The position numbers and the translations under genes are program-made. The notes below the pieces were generated by a model that ran no database searches, had not been told where the DNA came from, and saw only the letters and a program-made list of their open reading frames with translations. A stretch of 64,000 bases of DNA from Paenibacillus xerothermodurans (GTDB lineage Bacteria > Bacillota > Bacilli > Paenibacillales > NBRC-103111), in the NCBI RefSeq assembly GCF_002220865.2, contig NZ_NHRJ02000012.1:41188-105187 (forward strand), given 5' to 3'. Below, one piece after another: positions 1 through 8,220 of the stretch; the stretch's first letter is position 1; each line of letters opens with the position of its first letter.

Positions 1-1
1 T

Positions 2-145
2 CCGACAACGGGCAATGCAATCAACGCTCCGTTCGGCGGGATGAAGATGTCCAGTACGGCCACCTATCGCGAGTCAGGCCGCGGGGCGCTGGACTTTTAC
101 ACGCAAATAAAAACTGTTTACCATGGCGTGCAGAGCGTCGATTGA
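2..145 (+). CDS. Aldehyde dehydrogenase, C-terminal end (partial)
   Basis: Only the last 47 codons are in the window; the frame is open to the left edge and stops with TGA at 143-145. The translated end contains NAPFGGMK, then YRESGRGALDFYTQIKTVY, the usual C-terminal signature of NAD(P)-dependent aldehyde dehydrogenases, in which the oligomerisation strand ends in a K(T)VY-type motif. The YRExG form is common in semialdehyde dehydrogenases such as ketoglutarate semialdehyde dehydrogenase, but the substrate cannot be told from this fragment. It lies 80 bp upstream of the HbpS-like gene on the same strand and may belong to the same catabolic locus. Confidence 0.85.
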   Translation, partial: PTTGNAINAPFGGMKMSSTATYRESGRGALDFYTQIKTVYHGVQSVD

Positions 146-225
146 TTTATGGCAATAGCGCAAGCATGCGGAGGAATGCAAAACACACGTGTGAGATTGC
201 GCAAAAGTGGAGGAGTCCTCGACAT

Positions 226-699
226 ATGAAAACAACGTTGAAGCTGGAGTTGGAAGAAGCCAGAGTTATGTTGGAGGCGGCGCGAGCTGCGGCCGAAGAA
301 GTTAACGCGTTGGAGACGATTTGCATAGTCGACGACGGCGGTTATGTCATAGCGATGGAGCGCATGAACGGCGCCCGCATCACCGGTCCTGAAATCGCAA
401 TGGCCAAGGCGTTCACGGCAGGCGGACACAAACGGTCCACCCATTTGTTCAATCAAACGGGGGGACCTGCATCCACCACGGGTGAAGCGTTCGGTATTCA
501 TGCCATGCTGCCGGGCAAGTTTGCGATCTTCGTCGGCGGATTCCCGATCGTCGTGAACGGAGAGGTCGTCGGAGGCGTTGGCGTAAGCGGCGGTAACGGA
601 GAACAGGACACGGCGGTCGGCACCGCAGCTCTTAAGGCGCTGCAGAATTACCTGGGAAATGATTATGAAGTCATCACGCAGGCGGACATCAAAAAATAA
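226..699 (+). CDS. HbpS/GlcG-family (DUF336) small protein
   Basis: A 157-residue protein. The frame is open further upstream, but the ATG at 226 follows GGAGGAG with good spacing and starts at the normal family N-terminus (MKTTLKLELEEARVML). The sequence has the whole HbpS/GlcG/PduO-C fold: a leading helix rich in Glu and Ala, the strand-turn CIVDDGGYVIAMERM, the segment A.AKAFTAGGHKR, and the glycine-rich end GGFPIVVNGEVVGGVGVSGG. Family members bind haem or cobalamin-like ligands or act as small accessory proteins in glycolate, diol and aromatic catabolism; no catalytic role is established here. It sits between an aldehyde dehydrogenase and two transporter genes, which suggests an accessory role in that locus. 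Confidence 0.85.
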   Translation: MKTTLKLELEEARVMLEAARAAAEEVNALETICIVDDGGYVIAMERMNGARITGPEIAMAKAFTAGGHKRSTHLFNQTGGPASTTGEAFGIHAMLPGKFAIFVGGFPIVVNGEVVGGVGVSGGNGEQDTAVGTAALKALQNYLGNDYEVITQADIKK

Positions 700-747
700 A
701 TCACAGCTCGCATCCTTGACCTCTAATGGATTGGATGGGGAGGGAAG

Positions 748-1335
748 ATGGAATATCGGAATCTGTTCCTCGGATTTTTCCGGATCGGCGTGCTGGGCTA
801 TGGCGGAGGACCAACCATGATTCCGCTGGTGCATGCTGAAGCCGTGCAAAAATACGGGTGGCTCACGGACGAGGAGTTCACAGACGTGCTCGCGATGGGC
901 AATGCGCTGCCGGGGCCCATCGCTACCAAAATGGCCGGGTACATCGGTTTTAAAGTGAAGGGGACCGCCGGCGCGTTCATTGCGATCCTGGCCATGGTGA
1001 TACCGGTGTTGGCCGCGATGATTTTGCTGCTCGGACTTATTTATCAGCTGAAGGATTCCGGAATCGTGGGCGGCATGACGCACGGTGTGCAGCCGGTGAT
1101 CGGGGTGATGATGGCGGTGCTGGCTTATCAATTTTTCGTGAAGTCGTGGCAAACGTGGGCGAAAAGCCGCACGATTTCATGGACTGTCATTGCGTTAATT
1201 GCTCTTGTGCTGCTGAATGTGAACCCCGGACTGCTTATCGGTGTCGCCCTAGCCTACGCTTTTATCGAATCCACCTACCTGGTGAAAAGGCGGAAAAAAC
1301 AGCAGGTCGAGACGGACAGGGGATATTCGGCATGA
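748..1335 (+). CDS. Chromate-type (CHR) transporter subunit 1
   Basis: A 195-residue hydrophobic protein of the short-chain CHR family (Pfam Chromate_transp). The family motif is clear near the N-terminus: FFRIGVLGYGGGPTMIPL, then GWLTDEEFTDVLAMGNALPGPIATKMAGYIG. About six membrane segments follow the usual half-size layout. The ATG at 748 follows GGGGAGGGAAG. The next gene starts inside the stop codon (ATGA overlap) and encodes a homologous half, so the two most likely form a heterodimer like the YwrA/YwrB pair of Bacillus subtilis. The true substrate may not be chromate: the family also moves other anions, and here the neighbours are catabolic genes. Confidence 0.9.
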   Translation: MEYRNLFLGFFRIGVLGYGGGPTMIPLVHAEAVQKYGWLTDEEFTDVLAMGNALPGPIATKMAGYIGFKVKGTAGAFIAILAMVIPVLAAMILLLGLIYQLKDSGIVGGMTHGVQPVIGVMMAVLAYQFFVKSWQTWAKSRTISWTVIALIALVLLNVNPGLLIGVALAYAFIESTYLVKRRKKQQVETDRGYSA

Positions 1336-1862
1336 TCCTAATTCAAATATTTTGGGCTTTTTTTGTCGCTAACATATTGGGCTATGGCGGTGGGCCTCCC
1401 ATTATTCCCCTTCTGCAAGCGGAGGTAGTCGACCGTTATGGCTGGATGACCCTGGAGGAGTTCGGGGATGTTCTAGCACTCGGTAATGCGCTGCCAAGCC
1501 CTATAGCGACCAAAATGGCAGGTTATATCGGCTATCAGGTAGCTGGCGTGCCCGGAGCCATCGTCGCCCTCATTGCGACCATCGCTCCAACGGCGATTGC
1601 CATGGTAATTTTGTTTAAATTTCTGCAGTTTTTCAAGTCCGCGCCGCAGGTTGCAGCAATGACCCAGATTGTACGCCCGATCGTCGCGGTGCTGTTAGGC
1701 ACGCTCGCTTATCAGTTTTTCGCCAGCGCTTACCAATCGGCAGGAATCTGGCAAACGGCGGCGCTCACAGCGGTTAGCCTTGTTGCGTTGGAAAAACTCA
1801 AGCTTCATCCGGGTCTTGTCGTAGGCGTGGCCTTGCTGTATGGCGGAGTATTTTTGAGCTAA
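1332..1862 (+). CDS. Chromate-type (CHR) transporter subunit 2
   Basis: A 176-residue homologue of the preceding gene. It shares ILGYGGGPPIIPLLQAEVV and GWMTLEEFGDVLALGNALPSPIATKMAGYIGY with it at matching positions. The ATG at 1332 overlaps the stop of subunit 1 by four bases, so the two are translationally coupled. An apparent earlier start would put a Cys- and Arg-rich stretch ahead of the first membrane segment and is not believable. The paired half-size arrangement is standard for short-chain CHR proteins, whose two halves insert with opposite orientation. Membrane located; substrate unknown. Confidence 0.9.
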   Translation: MILIQIFWAFFVANILGYGGGPPIIPLLQAEVVDRYGWMTLEEFGDVLALGNALPSPIATKMAGYIGYQVAGVPGAIVALIATIAPTAIAMVILFKFLQFFKSAPQVAAMTQIVRPIVAVLLGTLAYQFFASAYQSAGIWQTAALTAVSLVALEKLKLHPGLVVGVALLYGGVFLS

Positions 1863-1951
1863 GTATCGGTTTCGGAGCCGCCGAAATGAATGTTGTAAAC
1901 ACAAGAACAGATCGATTAAACTAAGGGAAACAACATTCGGGGGTATACCAG

Positions 1952-2629
1952 ATGCCAGATACACCGGTCATATGGAAAGATGAAGAGCTGAGTCCGATAC
2001 GCGACAAGGTCTATCAATATATTAAACAGGCGATTGTGCAGGGCGTATATAAGTCAGGTGAACGTATCATTGAACGAGAACTGGCGGATCAACTCAATGT
2101 CAGCCGAACTCCGATCAGGGAAGCGTTGTTTCGTCTGGAGTCCCAGGGCTTCGTCAAGACGCTGCCGCGCAAAGGTGTGGTCGTCTCGAAGCTCTCTCCG
2201 GACGAGATCATTGAGATCTTTACCATATTGTCGGCGTTAGAAAGCCTGGCGATGAAGATGGCTGCACAAAAAGCAGAGCCGTCCCACCGCGAGGAGCTTC
2301 AGAGCATCATAGATAATATCGATCGTTCGCTCGCCAAAGAGCAGTTTGACCAAGAGGACCGGATGTTCCATTTTGCCATTCACGATGTGATCTGCCGCGC
2401 GGCGCAGAGTCCGAGACTTAAGCAGATGCTCGACGGGCTGTCTGATTACATTCGTGCTTTCGCACATGTCGGCTATGAGGTTCCGGGCCGTATGCGTAAA
2501 GCAATGGAAGAGCACAGGAACTTGGCCATGGCCGTGCGTAACGGCGAAGCGGAGCTTGCGGAAAATTTCACGAAGATACATTTGGAAAATTCAAAAAAGG
2601 CCTACCTCGAGGCATTGGAAAGAGAGTAG
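1952..2629 (+). CDS. GntR-family transcriptional regulator, FadR subfamily
   Basis: A 225-residue protein with an N-terminal winged helix (SGERIIERELADQLNVSRTPIREALFRLE, about residues 31-60) that is diagnostic for GntR regulators. An all-helical FCD effector domain follows, containing FHFAIHDVICRAAQSPRL and a C-terminal EHRNLAMAVRNGEAELA helix, the usual FadR-type ending. In FCD proteins an Asp/His/His set binds a metal that contacts a small carboxylate ligand. It lies between the transporter pair and the ferredoxin-RidA genes on the same strand, so it probably controls this locus in response to an organic-acid substrate. I could not single out its operator by eye. Confidence 0.9.
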   Translation: MPDTPVIWKDEELSPIRDKVYQYIKQAIVQGVYKSGERIIERELADQLNVSRTPIREALFRLESQGFVKTLPRKGVVVSKLSPDEIIEIFTILSALESLAMKMAAQKAEPSHREELQSIIDNIDRSLAKEQFDQEDRMFHFAIHDVICRAAQSPRLKQMLDGLSDYIRAFAHVGYEVPGRMRKAMEEHRNLAMAVRNGEAELAENFTKIHLENSKKAYLEALERE

Positions 2630-2668
2630 CAATCACACGCTAAATTGCTGCATATGGAGGTTTGCGCT

Positions 2669-2953
2669 ATGCCCTATGTGAAATTACATCATAATGGACA
2701 ATTGTACGAGCAGGAGGTGGCTGCAAACAGCAATTTAGTTGTCTTAGCCGGAGTCAAAAAGTTCTCCCATCTGAAGTACGGCTGCGGAATGGGAAAATGC
2801 ACCAAATGCATGGTCACCGTGATCTCGGGTGCCGAAAACCTTCCCGAACCGAATTGGAAGGAAAATAAAATGCTGGGCGACAAGCTCGCAGACGGCTGTC
2901 GTCTGGCATGCCAATTGTATATCACGAACGATCTCGAAATCCGGCAGGAATAA
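2669..2953 (+). CDS. 2Fe-2S ferredoxin (plant/bacterial type)
   Basis: A 94-residue protein. ATG 2669 is preceded by GGAGG at 2656-2660. The cysteine pattern is that of plant-type [2Fe-2S] ferredoxins: Cys39, Cys44 and Cys47 (C-x4-C-x2-C in YGCGMGKCTKC), with the fourth ligand at Cys77 or Cys81 in DGCRLACQ. It should carry one electron to or from an oxygenase, dehydrogenase or reductase. No such partner is visible in the window; it may lie left of the window edge, near the aldehyde dehydrogenase. It lies between the GntR gene and RidA, at close spacing. Confidence 0.88.
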   Translation: MPYVKLHHNGQLYEQEVAANSNLVVLAGVKKFSHLKYGCGMGKCTKCMVTVISGAENLPEPNWKENKMLGDKLADGCRLACQLYITNDLEIRQE

Positions 2954-3001
2954 CACTGCTTACGCTCTGTCGGCGTAGATCGACGCTGGGGGGAACGCTG
3001 G

Positions 3002-3472
3002 TTGGAGGCATACGGGAAAGCTGAGGCAAAATTGCAAGAGCTGGGCATCCGGTTGGAGTCCGCTCCCAAGCCGAGCGGGAATTACGTGGCGTACACTATG
3101 GCTCCGCCATTGTTGTACTTGAGCGGGGTCACTCCCAAGGTAAACGGCGTTCTGCAATATCAAGGCAAAGTCGGCGCAGATTTGACCAAAGAGCAGGGAT
3201 ATGAAGCAGCTCGCCAGTGCATCGTCAATCATCTGGGAACGTTAAAGGGTGCACTGGGAGACCTCGACCGGGTGAAGGGTGTACTCAAAATGGCAGGCTT
3301 TATCCGTGCTGCCGACGATTTTTGCGAGCTGGCCTACGTACTGAACGGTGCGTCCGACCTTCTCGTGCAGGTATTCGGTGAACAAGCCGTTCACGCAAGG
3401 TCAGCCGTCGGTGCAGCGGCGTTGCCCGGAGGCGCGGCCGTGGAAGTCGAGCTGATCGTACGTTACGCATGA
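3002..3472 (+). CDS. RidA-family (YjgF/YER057c) protein
   Basis: A 156-residue protein with the longer RidA-like fold: LEQLGIxL-type start, then PKPSGNYVAYTMAPPLLYLSGVTPK, a central helix and the C-terminal VFGEQAVHARSAVGAAALPGGAAVEVELI. The Arg in HARSAVG matches the conserved ligand-binding arginine of the family. The start appears to be TTG at 3002, preceded by a GGGGGG run at good spacing; no ATG fits. RidA enzymes hydrolyse reactive 2-aminoacrylate or related enamines, and many relatives act in amino-acid, pyrimidine or aromatic catabolism. Here it sits in a catabolic-looking operon. Confidence 0.85.
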   Translation: MEAYGKAEAKLQELGIRLESAPKPSGNYVAYTMAPPLLYLSGVTPKVNGVLQYQGKVGADLTKEQGYEAARQCIVNHLGTLKGALGDLDRVKGVLKMAGFIRAADDFCELAYVLNGASDLLVQVFGEQAVHARSAVGAAALPGGAAVEVELIVRYA

Positions 3473-3504
3473 CACCAAAATTACATATAGTGGGAGGTTT
3501 TGCA

Positions 3505-3804
3505 ATGACCGAATATATCCTGGTATCCTCAACGGAACGTTACAAGACCGTGACAGACAACCCTGACCTGGAAACAGTGGCGGAGTACGAGTATCTTTTT
3601 TTCGGCAAGAAGAAGACGACCTTCTCCATTTGCAAAATCAAAAATCCGGGGACCCGAATCGTGATTCAGGGCGTGGCAGAAGTGTTTCCGGACAACAGCA
3701 TTCCACTGAAGGTATTTCCGAAATTCGACTCCACCGAGGCCATAGAAAAGGAAATCTACGAGCTCGACATGGACGAGGAAAGCAAGATCGTAAAGGTGCA
3801 TTGA
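3505..3804 (+). CDS. Small conserved-looking protein of unknown function
   Basis: A 99-residue acidic, soluble protein that I do not recognise. ATG 3505 follows GGGAGG at 3492-3497. It has no signal peptide, no Cys cluster and no membrane segment. Predicted strands (EYILVSSTERYKTV, TTFSICKIKNPGTRIVIQG) alternate with an acidic helix near the C-terminus (STEAIEKEIYELDMDEESK). It starts 32 bp after the RidA stop on the same strand, so it is probably the last gene of that operon and may modify or bind the same substrate. Confidence 0.7.
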   Translation: MTEYILVSSTERYKTVTDNPDLETVAEYEYLFFGKKKTTFSICKIKNPGTRIVIQGVAEVFPDNSIPLKVFPKFDSTEAIEKEIYELDMDEESKIVKVH

Positions 3805-3928
3805 GCGTGAAAAAAAGGGCGTAGGCGATGCCCCATCACAGCCGATGCTGTGCAACACACACGCTGTCGCATGGCTTCGGTCGGGTCGCCCGACGACAGG
3901 TGGGCGCCCAGCCCCCCTGCCTCATAGC

Positions 3929-4516
3929 TCATGCGTCAGGAAGCACGCATCGCCGATATTGCTCAGACAGCAGAATCAGATCGTCGATGAAATGCTTCAT
4001 CATCGCGGGCCGTCTCCTGACGGCCAGCGGATGGTAGGACACAGCCGTTGGAATGCCGCCGAACTCATGCCATCGTCCTCTCATACTCTTCACGTCCGTC
4101 CTCTCATCGTCCCCGAACAAAAAGTGTACAGTGGTATTCCCGAACGCGAACAGGAGCAGCGGCCGCTTTGCTTCTATCTGGTCCCGCAGATGTTGAAAAC
4201 ACAATCGCCGCGCCAGCGGCTTATCGTATGCACGATGTGGACGGCGTTTGAGCAGATAGGTCACGTAGACGTCGGTTGTGTCGATGTGCACTTGTTGCAG
4301 CCCGGTGAGCAGCGTGTCACGTGTCCCGCACAGCCAAGGGTTACCGTGCTTGTCCTCACGCGCGCCGGGATTGTCCAGCAGCAGCATGATTTTTGCATTC
4401 GGGCGGCCCTCTCCCCAAACGATCCTGTGCTGCAGCCCAGCCTGTATGCAATCTTGGCAGTTCAAAGCATGCGCTGGAGCCGACTCCTCCGGCAGGAGCT
4501 GGTTATCATCTCGCAT
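3929..4516 (-). CDS. Uracil-DNA glycosylase superfamily protein
   Basis: A 195-residue protein. Motif A appears as LLLDNPGAREDKHGNPW (residues 45-61), matching the G-x-x-PG-x-x-E-D pattern of family 4/5 glycosylases, in a variant form with DNPGARED. The strand VYVTYLLKRRP resembles the family NxxKxRP segment with Thr in place of Asn. FAFGNTTVHFLFG and the HP at residues 162-163 fit the remaining conserved blocks. Cys20 and Cys23, plus Cys63 and Cys106, could supply an iron-sulfur cluster, but the spacing of the second pair is not canonical. It may repair uracil in DNA or be an inactive relative. Convergent with the upstream operon. Confidence 0.75.
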   Translation of the reverse strand: MRDDNQLLPEESAPAHALNCQDCIQAGLQHRIVWGEGRPNAKIMLLLDNPGAREDKHGNPWLCGTRDTLLTGLQQVHIDTTDVYVTYLLKRRPHRAYDKPLARRLCFQHLRDQIEAKRPLLLFAFGNTTVHFLFGDDERTDVKSMRGRWHEFGGIPTAVSYHPLAVRRRPAMMKHFIDDLILLSEQYRRCVLPDA

Positions 4517-4695
4517 AGTGTGCTAGCTCCTTTGTTTGGGAACTGGAACATATCGGCCTGCCTAACTGAGAATTTGCCCGCCGCTAATATGTTAGAGCTG
4601 CCAGCCTCACTGGGGCGACCAAAATACCAGTGCCGTCAGCCGGGTTTTATGGCACATGTTTGTGCTATGATGAAAATACATTTAGAGGACGCGCA

Positions 4696-5373
4696 TTAAG
4701 GCTTATTCGGCTTGTAGTCAGCGTCTTTCGCCTCTTTATACGCTTCTTTGAACAAACCTGCCGGCTGCACCTCGGTGACCTTCTTTTCAGTGATACGAAA
4801 GCCGTTTGCGGCTAAAACATCAAGGATGGTCTGGATATCCTTCTTTGTCGCGCTGCGCTGTTCCGGCTTCAGCAGAGTGGAAAATCTGCCGCTTGACTCG
4901 AAAATTCCCACATCTACATCTTTCAAATCGCTTACTTTTACTCGGCGAAGGGCTACTTCCACCTCATCGGTAGTTAACTTGGCCCGTTTGATCTCGTTCA
5001 ACTTCATCTTGCCGTCTTTGATGACGACAGAAGGCACTCCTACCATCAGGTCCCTAAATCTAGGGATGTATTGCATCATTTTCGTTATCAGCACGATACC
5101 GACGGCTAACAGGATTCCTCCATAAATCGCTTCCCACTCATTTTTCAGACTCAGAGGTTGAATTAGTACAGTACCGAGCGCAATTCTCATTACCGCTTCG
5201 GCTACGGTCATTTCTGCGAGTGACCTTTTGCCAGCAAGCCGGAGCAGCGCAATGCCAACAAACAGAATCACGAATGCCTTTAACGGATAGGGCATGGTTG
5301 GCAGCTCACGCAGCCACGCTCTGAACGATGGTACACCGTTCAGCCAGTCCCACGCACCCTGTAGCCAGTCCAT
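4696..5373 (-). CDS. DUF421 (YetF/YcaP family) membrane protein
   Basis: A 225-residue protein with two or three N-terminal membrane segments (about residues 27-47, 63-80 and 85-105), then a soluble domain with SVVIKDGKMKLNEIKRAKLTTDEVEVALR. The latter is the hallmark of the DUF421/YetF family: a small beta domain following 'G.P.VLI.dG'. The pattern LRLAGKRSLAEMTVAEAVMRIALGT corresponds to the conserved 'GKR...L..fD.v..i.iG' block. Function is unknown, though members are common in sporeformers and some contribute to spore membrane permeability. It is a lone gene divergent from the methyltransferase. Confidence 0.85.
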   Translation of the reverse strand: MDWLQGAWDWLNGVPSFRAWLRELPTMPYPLKAFVILFVGIALLRLAGKRSLAEMTVAEAVMRIALGTVLIQPLSLKNEWEAIYGGILLAVGIVLITKMMQYIPRFRDLMVGVPSVVIKDGKMKLNEIKRAKLTTDEVEVALRRVKVSDLKDVDVGIFESSGRFSTLLKPEQRSATKKDIQTILDVLAANGFRITEKKVTEVQPAGLFKEAYKEAKDADYKPNKP

Positions 5374-5497
5374 GTTTCCTCACTCCTGTCAGTTTTTTTC
5401 TTAGTGTTTTCTAGCTCCAATGGAAATATGTATGCTGCGTGTGGATGGGACGGTGGGGGACATCATCATTATTAGCCCGCAGAGAGGAAGTGCATCA

Positions 5498-6280
5498 GTG
5501 GTGGAGTTATACGATGCTATTGGAGTCAACTATGATACGTCACGCAAAGCAGACCCGCAGATCACACAACGACTGATTAGCCACCTTGATGCCGCTAAAA
5601 ATTCACAGGTTCTAGATGTAGGGTGCGGCACAGGGAATTATACTATTGCCCTGTCACGACTGGGTCTAACTATGACGGGCACCGACATATCGGAAGAGAT
5701 GCTGCATACAGCACGCAAAAAACCAAGTCAAGTGACGTGGGACAAAGCGGATGTGCTTCATTTGCCGTACCAGGACGGCGCATTCTCAGGTGCAACATGT
5801 ATTTTAGCGATTCATCATTTTAAAAATTTGCATCAGGCGTTCCAGCAGGTGTACAGGGTCATTAGCCAGGGCAGGTTTGTTATCTTTACTTCCTCCCCGG
5901 AGCAAATGGAGCGCTATTGGCTAACCGAGTATTTTCCCGACGCTATGCACGCTTCGTGCAGGCAGATGCCCGAGATTCCTCTGGCGGTCGATCATCTGAG
6001 GAAGCTTGGGTTTAGCATCGTGGGAGTGGAGAAATTCTTTATCCAGCCGGACTTGCAGGACTTTTTTCTTTATAGCGGTAAGCACGAACCAAGCATTTAT
6101 CTCAACCCCAACGTGCGCGCAGGCATTTCTACCTTTCCCAATTTAGCTTCGCGTGATGAGATACATATAGGCTGCACAAGGCTTAAAATCGATATTGAGA
6201 GCGGAAGGATACAAGAGGTGATGGACCGATACAGAAGCGATTTGGGTGATTACTTGTTCGTGATAGCTGAGAAAAGGTAG
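5498..6280 (+). CDS. Class I SAM-dependent methyltransferase
   Basis: A protein of about 260 residues. The frame is open from 5420, but the family start YDAIGVNYDTSRKADP follows tandem GTG codons at 5498 and 5501, which have AGAGAGGAAG just upstream, so I place the start there. Motif I VLDVGCGTGNYTIALSRLG is clear, then TGTDISEEML, then ADVLHLPYQDGAFSGATCILAIHHF, all standard for UbiE-like methyltransferases. The N-terminal Y.....YD motif is typical of Methyltransf_11 proteins. Substrate unknown. It ends near a small hairpin, convergent with the siderophore ATPase gene. Confidence 0.85.
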   Translation: MVELYDAIGVNYDTSRKADPQITQRLISHLDAAKNSQVLDVGCGTGNYTIALSRLGLTMTGTDISEEMLHTARKKPSQVTWDKADVLHLPYQDGAFSGATCILAIHHFKNLHQAFQQVYRVISQGRFVIFTSSPEQMERYWLTEYFPDAMHASCRQMPEIPLAVDHLRKLGFSIVGVEKFFIQPDLQDFFLYSGKHEPSIYLNPNVRAGISTFPNLASRDEIHIGCTRLKIDIESGRIQEVMDRYRSDLGDYLFVIAEKR

Positions 6281-6294
6281 CGGCGGAAGCCGCT
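6279..6294. terminator. Small GC-rich hairpin between convergent genes
   Basis: AGCGGC-ggaa-GCCGCT forms a perfect six-base stem with a tetraloop right at the methyltransferase stop, between convergent genes. No long T tract follows, so termination is only plausible. Confidence 0.35.
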
Positions 6295-6327
6295 GCCGAA
6301 TAAAGCAAAAGATCTACTTAGAAGCTC

Positions 6328-7143
6328 TCACTTCGTGATTCGTTGGGCGGCGGCAAACGACCTGCCTTTACCGTGTGGCACACACAGAGGAGTGCCGAAT
6401 ATCGGATCAGAAATAATCTTGCACTTAAGGTCAAAGACTGCATTGATCATGGAGTCTGTTACGATCTCGTGAGGCGTGCCTTCCGCGTAAATGCGCTGAT
6501 TCCTGATGGCTACAATATGGTGAGCATATCGGCAAGCTAAATTAATATCATGCAGAACCATGACGATCGTGCGCCCTTCTTCCGAATTCAATTGATAGAG
6601 CAGGTCCAATACTTCGATTTGGTGGGTCAAGTCAAGGTAGGTGGTTGGTTCATCCAGCAAAATAATGTCCGTTCCTTGCGCGAGCGTCATTGCGATCCAT
6701 GCGCGTTGCCTTTGACCACCGGATAAGGAATCCACGGCACGATCCGCAAGTTCGGTCAGGTTGGTAGCCTCCAGTGCGAGCCCCACCGCTTGCTCATCCT
6801 CTCGGGACCACTGCTGAAGCCAGCTCTGGTACGGATAACGACCCTGCTTTACCAGTTGCAGGACGGTTAATCCCTCCGGCGCGGTTGGACCTTGCGGCAA
6901 TATGGCCAATTGCTTTGCGACTTCTCTGGTCTTCAGCGTGGCAATGTCGCTGCCATTTAGAAGCACAGCTCCCTGCTGAGGTTTTAAAAGCCTGGCCATG
7001 GAACGCAGCAGTGTTGATTTACCGCAGCCATTGCTGCCGATAAATACCGTGATTTGTTCCTTTGGGATCTCAAGGTTCAGGTCGCTAAAAATATAATTTC
7101 CACCGTAGGACAACGATAGTTGCTTGGCTTCCAATGCGGTCAT
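6328..7143 (-). CDS. Ferric-siderophore ABC transporter ATP-binding protein
   Basis: A 271-residue ATPase of the FecE/FhuC type. The Walker [10 protein letters not shown] (about residues 36-44), signature [18 protein letters not shown] and Walker [14 protein letters not shown] are all intact, followed by the switch His in [14 protein letters not shown]. The [16 protein letters not shown]-loop region is characteristic of iron-siderophore uptake ATPases. It is the third gene of a minus-strand operon after two FecCD permeases and would drive import of the ferric siderophore made by the neighbouring genes. Control is probably through the Fur boxes at 9280-9316. Confidence 0.93.
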   Translation of the reverse strand: MTALEAKQLSLSYGGNYIFSDLNLEIPKEQITVFIGSNGCGKSTLLRSMARLLKPQQGAVLLNGSDIATLKTREVAKQLAILPQGPTAPEGLTVLQLVKQGRYPYQSWLQQWSREDEQAVGLALEATNLTELADRAVDSLSGGQRQRAWIAMTLAQGTDIILLDEPTTYLDLTHQIEVLDLLYQLNSEEGRTIVMVLHDINLACRYAHHIVAIRNQRIYAEGTPHEIVTDSMINAVFDLKCKIISDPIFGTPLCVPHGKGRSFAAAQRITK

Positions 7144-7178
7144 GGGGATCTACTCCTTATCCATTGATAAATTGGTAT

Positions 7179-8219
7179 TTACGTATGGCGCTGGCGGTAG
7201 AGTAAATAGATGAAGAATGGTGCGCCTACGGCAGCGGTGAAAATGCCAGCTGGCAAATCGAGCGGCGGGAGTATCGTACGGGCGATTAGATCGGCTAGGA
7301 CCAGAATAAGTGATCCAATCAGAGCGCTAACCGGAAGCACACCGCCGAATGCCGGCCCCACGAGCTTTCGAGCAATATGAGGAGCAATTAAACCGATAAA
7401 AGATATGGCACCGCCGACCGATACCGCTGCTCCTGCCAAAGCAATGCTGAGCAGAATGAGAATAAAGCGTTGTACTTGGACGCTGCCGCCCACGCTAGCA
7501 GTAACCTCGTCTCCGAGCTGCTGCACATTAATATTTCGGGCTTGAATGCAGGTGAGGGGCAATAGGAACGCGACCCAGGGCAGCAATATAGCTACATCTT
7601 TATCCCAGGATGTGCCGTAGATGCTGCCAGTCATGAAAGTCAGCGATTTGGCCCCGATGAAAAAGTTCGGTGTAGAAATCATGAGCATGTAGGACAGCGA
7701 TTTAAAAACGGCGCTCGTCCCAATGCCGATCAGTACGAGGCGGAGAGGTGACACTCCATGTTTCCATGCCAATAGATAGATTACCGCAGTTCCTAGAAAC
7801 GCTCCTGTAATCGTAAATAGCGGCAGCATATGAATCGACACCGTCTCCGATAAGAAAAAGAAGAAGCATACCGCGCCAAGCGAAGCGCCTTCTGTAATAC
7901 CAACGACGTCTGGCGAGGTAAGTGGATTGCGAATCATGCCCTGCAGAATTGCTCCGGCTACTGCGAGAGACGCCCCTACCAGCATGCCTATGACAATCCG
8001 CGGCAGCCGCAGCTTCATAACGATCATCTCTACAGACGGGTCTCCAACACCCAGCAGCACTTTTACTACGTCGAGCAGAGGTATGCGGATGGTACCTATA
8101 CTTGCACTGATGACGCTAGCGGCAAAACATAATAGAAAAAGCACCAATGATATGAGTAATGTTTTCTTAGATAGCAGAACAGAGTAACCTTTGCCACGCA
8201 GCGTAATATATTGGCTCAT
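7179..8219 (-). CDS. FecCD-type siderophore ABC transporter permease (second permease)
   Basis: A 346-residue protein with about nine to ten membrane segments. An earlier in-frame start exists, but ATG 8219 follows GGGAGCG one base beyond the stop of the preceding permease and gives the expected N-terminus. Family motifs include LRLPRIVIGMLVGASLAVAGAILQGMIRNPLTSPDVVGITEGA and GAISFIGLIAPHIARKLVG near the C-terminus, the cytoplasmic coupling helix that contacts the ATPase. It pairs with the upstream permease as a heterodimer, as in FecCD/FhuBG or HtsBC. Confidence 0.93.
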   Translation of the reverse strand: MSQYITLRGKGYSVLLSKKTLLISLVLFLLCFAASVISASIGTIRIPLLDVVKVLLGVGDPSVEMIVMKLRLPRIVIGMLVGASLAVAGAILQGMIRNPLTSPDVVGITEGASLGAVCFFFFLSETVSIHMLPLFTITGAFLGTAVIYLLAWKHGVSPLRLVLIGIGTSAVFKSLSYMLMISTPNFFIGAKSLTFMTGSIYGTSWDKDVAILLPWVAFLLPLTCIQARNINVQQLGDEVTASVGGSVQVQRFILILLSIALAGAAVSVGGAISFIGLIAPHIARKLVGPAFGGVLPVSALIGSLILVLADLIARTILPPLDLPAGIFTAAVGAPFFIYLLYRQRHT

Positions 8220-8220
8220 A

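Noticed and set aside
118..1152. Long minus-strand open frame across the HbpS-like and first CHR genes
   Set aside because: It has no family content, is rich in His and Arg as antisense frames usually are, and lies opposite two well-supported genes.
3845..4699. 284-codon plus-strand open frame
   Set aside because: It is antisense to the glycosylase-like gene, whose motifs are clear on the minus strand; no ribosome binding site.
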